Shown here piece by piece: positions 46,351 through 48,119 of a stretch of 48,119 nt of DNA. Source of the DNA: Caecitellus pseudoparvulus (Eukaryota; Bigyra: Bicosoecida). Where the stretch lies: the NCBI GenBank assembly GCA_965644315.1, contig CBFFRQ010000210.1:1-48119 (forward strand), read 5' to 3'. Both the position numbers and the translations under genes were made by a program. The notes beneath the pieces are model-generated. The model did no database searches, had not been told where the DNA came from, and worked only from the letters and a program-made list of their open reading frames with translations. Position 1 is the first letter of the stretch. Each line of letters begins with the position of its first letter.

Positions 46351-48119
46351 TCAATACACACCAACACCACCCTCAGGCTTCAGCTTGTGCTCCGCATGCT
46401 TCAACAGCACGCCCAGCGGAGACCCTTCCTGCCCCGCCCACGATGCGATGCAGCTCGCATACCGCTGAGGCGCCACGCCCTCGCAGCTCTTGGGGTGCCA
46501 CCGGTGCACCATGCCTCTGTCCTCTGACCGAAGCACGACGATGCCGGCCTTCTTGACACTCTTGTAGAAGGCGTAGTCCTCGCCGCCCCAGCCTTGGAAT
46601 GCGGGGTCCAAGCCCCCCACCCGGTCAAAGTCGGACTTGTACATGGTGAACATGCCAAAGCCGTAGCTGCGCCAGCTTCCCCTGTACGGCGAGAACGGGG
46701 GCAACTCTTTTCCGAACCATTCTTCGACTGCTGACACTGCGTCTGCGCTGTACGTCGACCACACCACTGGGAAGTAGGCCGTTGCCCCCTCCTGTGTCAG
46801 CGCCAGAGCCCGCAGGAAGAACCCAGCTGTCACCTCCATGTCCACATCGATGACTGCCAACACAGCACCTGCAGCGGCACCAGCAGCTGCTGCGTTGCAG
46901 TTCACAGACCGCGCCATGGGGGTCGCCACTGGCACAAACCGCACCTGCATGAACCGCGTGGAGAAGTCTCGCTGCAGCTCCACCTGGTGCCTTGACTCGG
47001 CACCTGGCTCCTGCCCCGGACATGCAGACCACCCAACGTGCACAGTGGCCACCACCCCCGCTGAGGCCAAGGCGGCACCCGTGCTGGACAGCATGCTGCG
47101 CAAGGTGTCGTACTTGCATGCAAAGGGCACTGCAATGTGAAAGCTGACGGACGATGTTGGAGCTGTCTGCAGGGCGATGAAGTCTGGCCTCCACGGCAAG
47201 GGCAGCTGGAGCTGCAGCACACTGCTGTAGGGGGCGGGCAGCGATGCGAGGACGGTGGCTGTGATGCAGTCTCGACACCAGAGCAGGGCGACCAACTTCA
47301 GGGAGAGCTTTGGGTAGCGGCTGCGCAGGTGATTGTGCACGCCAGCGAGGAACGCATTGGACGGCAGGCCTTTTGTCGAGATGAATGACGGCTCTTGTAG
47401 CAGGTTGTTCCCGTCCACGGCAGACAGCCACACCTCCCCATCTGCCTGCTGCACGGGTGCCTTCAACGGTGTCAGCCACTCCGGCTGCACCCCCTGCAGC
47501 ACATGAGGAGCCACACTCTGAATGGCACTAAACAACGACCAGCGCGACGCCAGCCGCATCGCATCCACCTTGGAGAGGTGCCCCACCGCAGATGCAGACA
47601 GCAGTGGACTGGTCACTTCCAGCAGGGCATCTGCCGCGAGCGCCGCCCCTTCCTCACCGCTGGGCCTCTGGAACGCACGCTCCAGCGCCTGCACGCTGCT
47701 GGGCGCCAGGCCGTCATTGCACTGACGTCGCCCTTCCTCGTGGCCTGTGTGACTCCACAGCAAGTCCTGCAGGTGCCCTGCCCAGGCCCTGCCCAGTCCT
47801 CGGCTGGGCGGCGGCACGGCAGGCAGGTACACTGCCTTCAGGCTGCTGATGCTCACGAGGACAGGCAGCTGCCCTGAGCAGTGCCCCTCTGGCTCGCGGT
47901 GCCCGATGAATGTGCTGTTCTCCACGTCTGCCAGTGACCGCAGCTGCTGCTGCAGGCGGGGAATGTGCACCAGCATGCCCTCGTCCAGCAGGGCAAGCCA
48001 CCGTGTGCGCGCAAACGTGCCTGCACGGGCTTCTGCAGCAGCCCACTCCAGCACACGGAGTGCTTTCAGCTGAGGCGAATCATTCAGTCCCATGGCTTCA
48101 CCCCATGCGAGCCCCTCCC
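46351..48119 (-). CDS. Chondroitin synthase-like bifunctional glycosyltransferase (5' end probably outside window)
   Basis: 580 residues from ATG 48093, but the frame stays open to the right edge and no membrane anchor is seen, so the N-terminus probably lies beyond it. The C-terminal half is a CHGN/GT7-type domain: VIDVDM (metal-binding DVD, 416-418), AYFPVVWSTY, SWRSYGFGMFTMYKSDF, GWGGEDYAFYKSVKKAG (501-517) and VHRWHPKSC. This domain transfers N-acetylgalactosamine in chondroitin synthesis in animals. The N-terminal part (RTRWLALLDEGMLVHIPRL, then STFIGHREPEG and GHEEGRRQC) aligns by pattern with the GT31 glucuronosyl half of chondroitin synthases, but the DDD is replaced by LDE, so that half may be inactive. 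Sugar specificity in this organism is unknown. Residue numbers count from ATG 48093. Confidence 0.82.
   Translation of the reverse strand, partial: EGLAWGEAMGLNDSPQLKALRVLEWAAAEARAGTFARTRWLALLDEGMLVHIPRLQQQLRSLADVENSTFIGHREPEGHCSGQLPVLVSISSLKAVYLPAVPPPSRGLGRAWAGHLQDLLWSHTGHEEGRRQCNDGLAPSSVQALERAFQRPSGEEGAALAADALLEVTSPLLSASAVGHLSKVDAMRLASRWSLFSAIQSVAPHVLQGVQPEWLTPLKAPVQQADGEVWLSAVDGNNLLQEPSFISTKGLPSNAFLAGVHNHLRSRYPKLSLKLVALLWCRDCITATVLASLPAPYSSVLQLQLPLPWRPDFIALQTAPTSSVSFHIAVPFACKYDTLRSMLSSTGAALASAGVVATVHVGWSACPGQEPGAESRHQVELQRDFSTRFMQVRFVPVATPMARSVNCNAAAAGAAAGAVLAVIDVDMEVTAGFFLRALALTQEGATAYFPVVWSTYSADAVSAVEEWFGKELPPFSPYRGSWRSYGFGMFTMYKSDFDRVGGLDPAFQGWGGEDYAFYKSVKKAGIVVLRSEDRGMVHRWHPKSCEGVAPQRYASCIASWAGQEGSPLGVLLKHAEHKLKPEGGVGVY

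Noticed and set aside
1-48119. tRNA, rRNA, transposase or viral genes
   Set aside because: I looked in the spacers on both strands for cloverleaf patterns and recognisable protein motifs of mobile elements and saw none that I could support. A tRNAscan or profile search would be decisive.

Overview
The window looks like nuclear DNA of a GC-rich, flagellated unicellular eukaryote, probably an alga or another protist. Many genes are split by short GT-AG introns of about 70-110 bases. The gene content is also eukaryotic: HUS1, two axonemal microtubule-inner proteins, a tubulin glutamylase-like ligase, the mitochondrial protease ATP23, a DOT1-like methyltransferase and Golgi glycosyltransferases. 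I cannot fix the lineage from the sequence alone.

Region 1 (1-17633) is a head-to-tail array of three very large paralogous receptor-like genes. The first is cut by the left edge of the window. Each encodes an N-terminal hydrophobic segment, 14 or 28 leucine-rich repeats of the LPxGVFDxLTSLTxLDLSxN type (strikingly like lamprey VLR and slit repeats), a cysteine-rich block, a Ser/Thr/Pro stalk, a second Cys motif, about eight to nine membrane helices and a long cytoplasmic tail. In copies 1 and 2 the membrane and tail halves, and the roughly 1.25-kb spacers after them, are nearly identical in DNA. The LRR halves are strongly diverged. This array is the best candidate in the window for an undescribed system: a variable-ectodomain, constant-membrane-module surface family.

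Region 2 (17956-48119) holds 14 genes in strictly alternating orientation: HUS1 (+), cyclophilin (-), a helical nuclear-type protein (+), CFAP210-like (-), an unknown five-exon gene (+), ATP23 (-), TTLL (+), an unknown single-pass membrane protein (-), a small secreted eqolisin-like protein (+), a giant type I membrane protein (-), CFAP52 (+), a DOT1-like/Tudor protein (-), a STELLO-like glycosyltransferase (+) and a chondroitin synthase-like enzyme (-, cut by the right edge). Convergent neighbours are usually only 9-84 bases apart. Divergent neighbours share spacers of 174-926 bases that must hold bidirectional promoters.

Three genes serve the cilium (CFAP210, TTLL, CFAP52). Two convergent genes at the right end act on glycans in the Golgi. 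HUS1 and the DOT1-like protein act in the nucleus on DNA-damage signalling and chromatin. I found no tRNA, rRNA, CRISPR array or transposase. Exon boundaries were worked out by hand from reading frame, splice signals and remembered family conservation, and have no transcript support.
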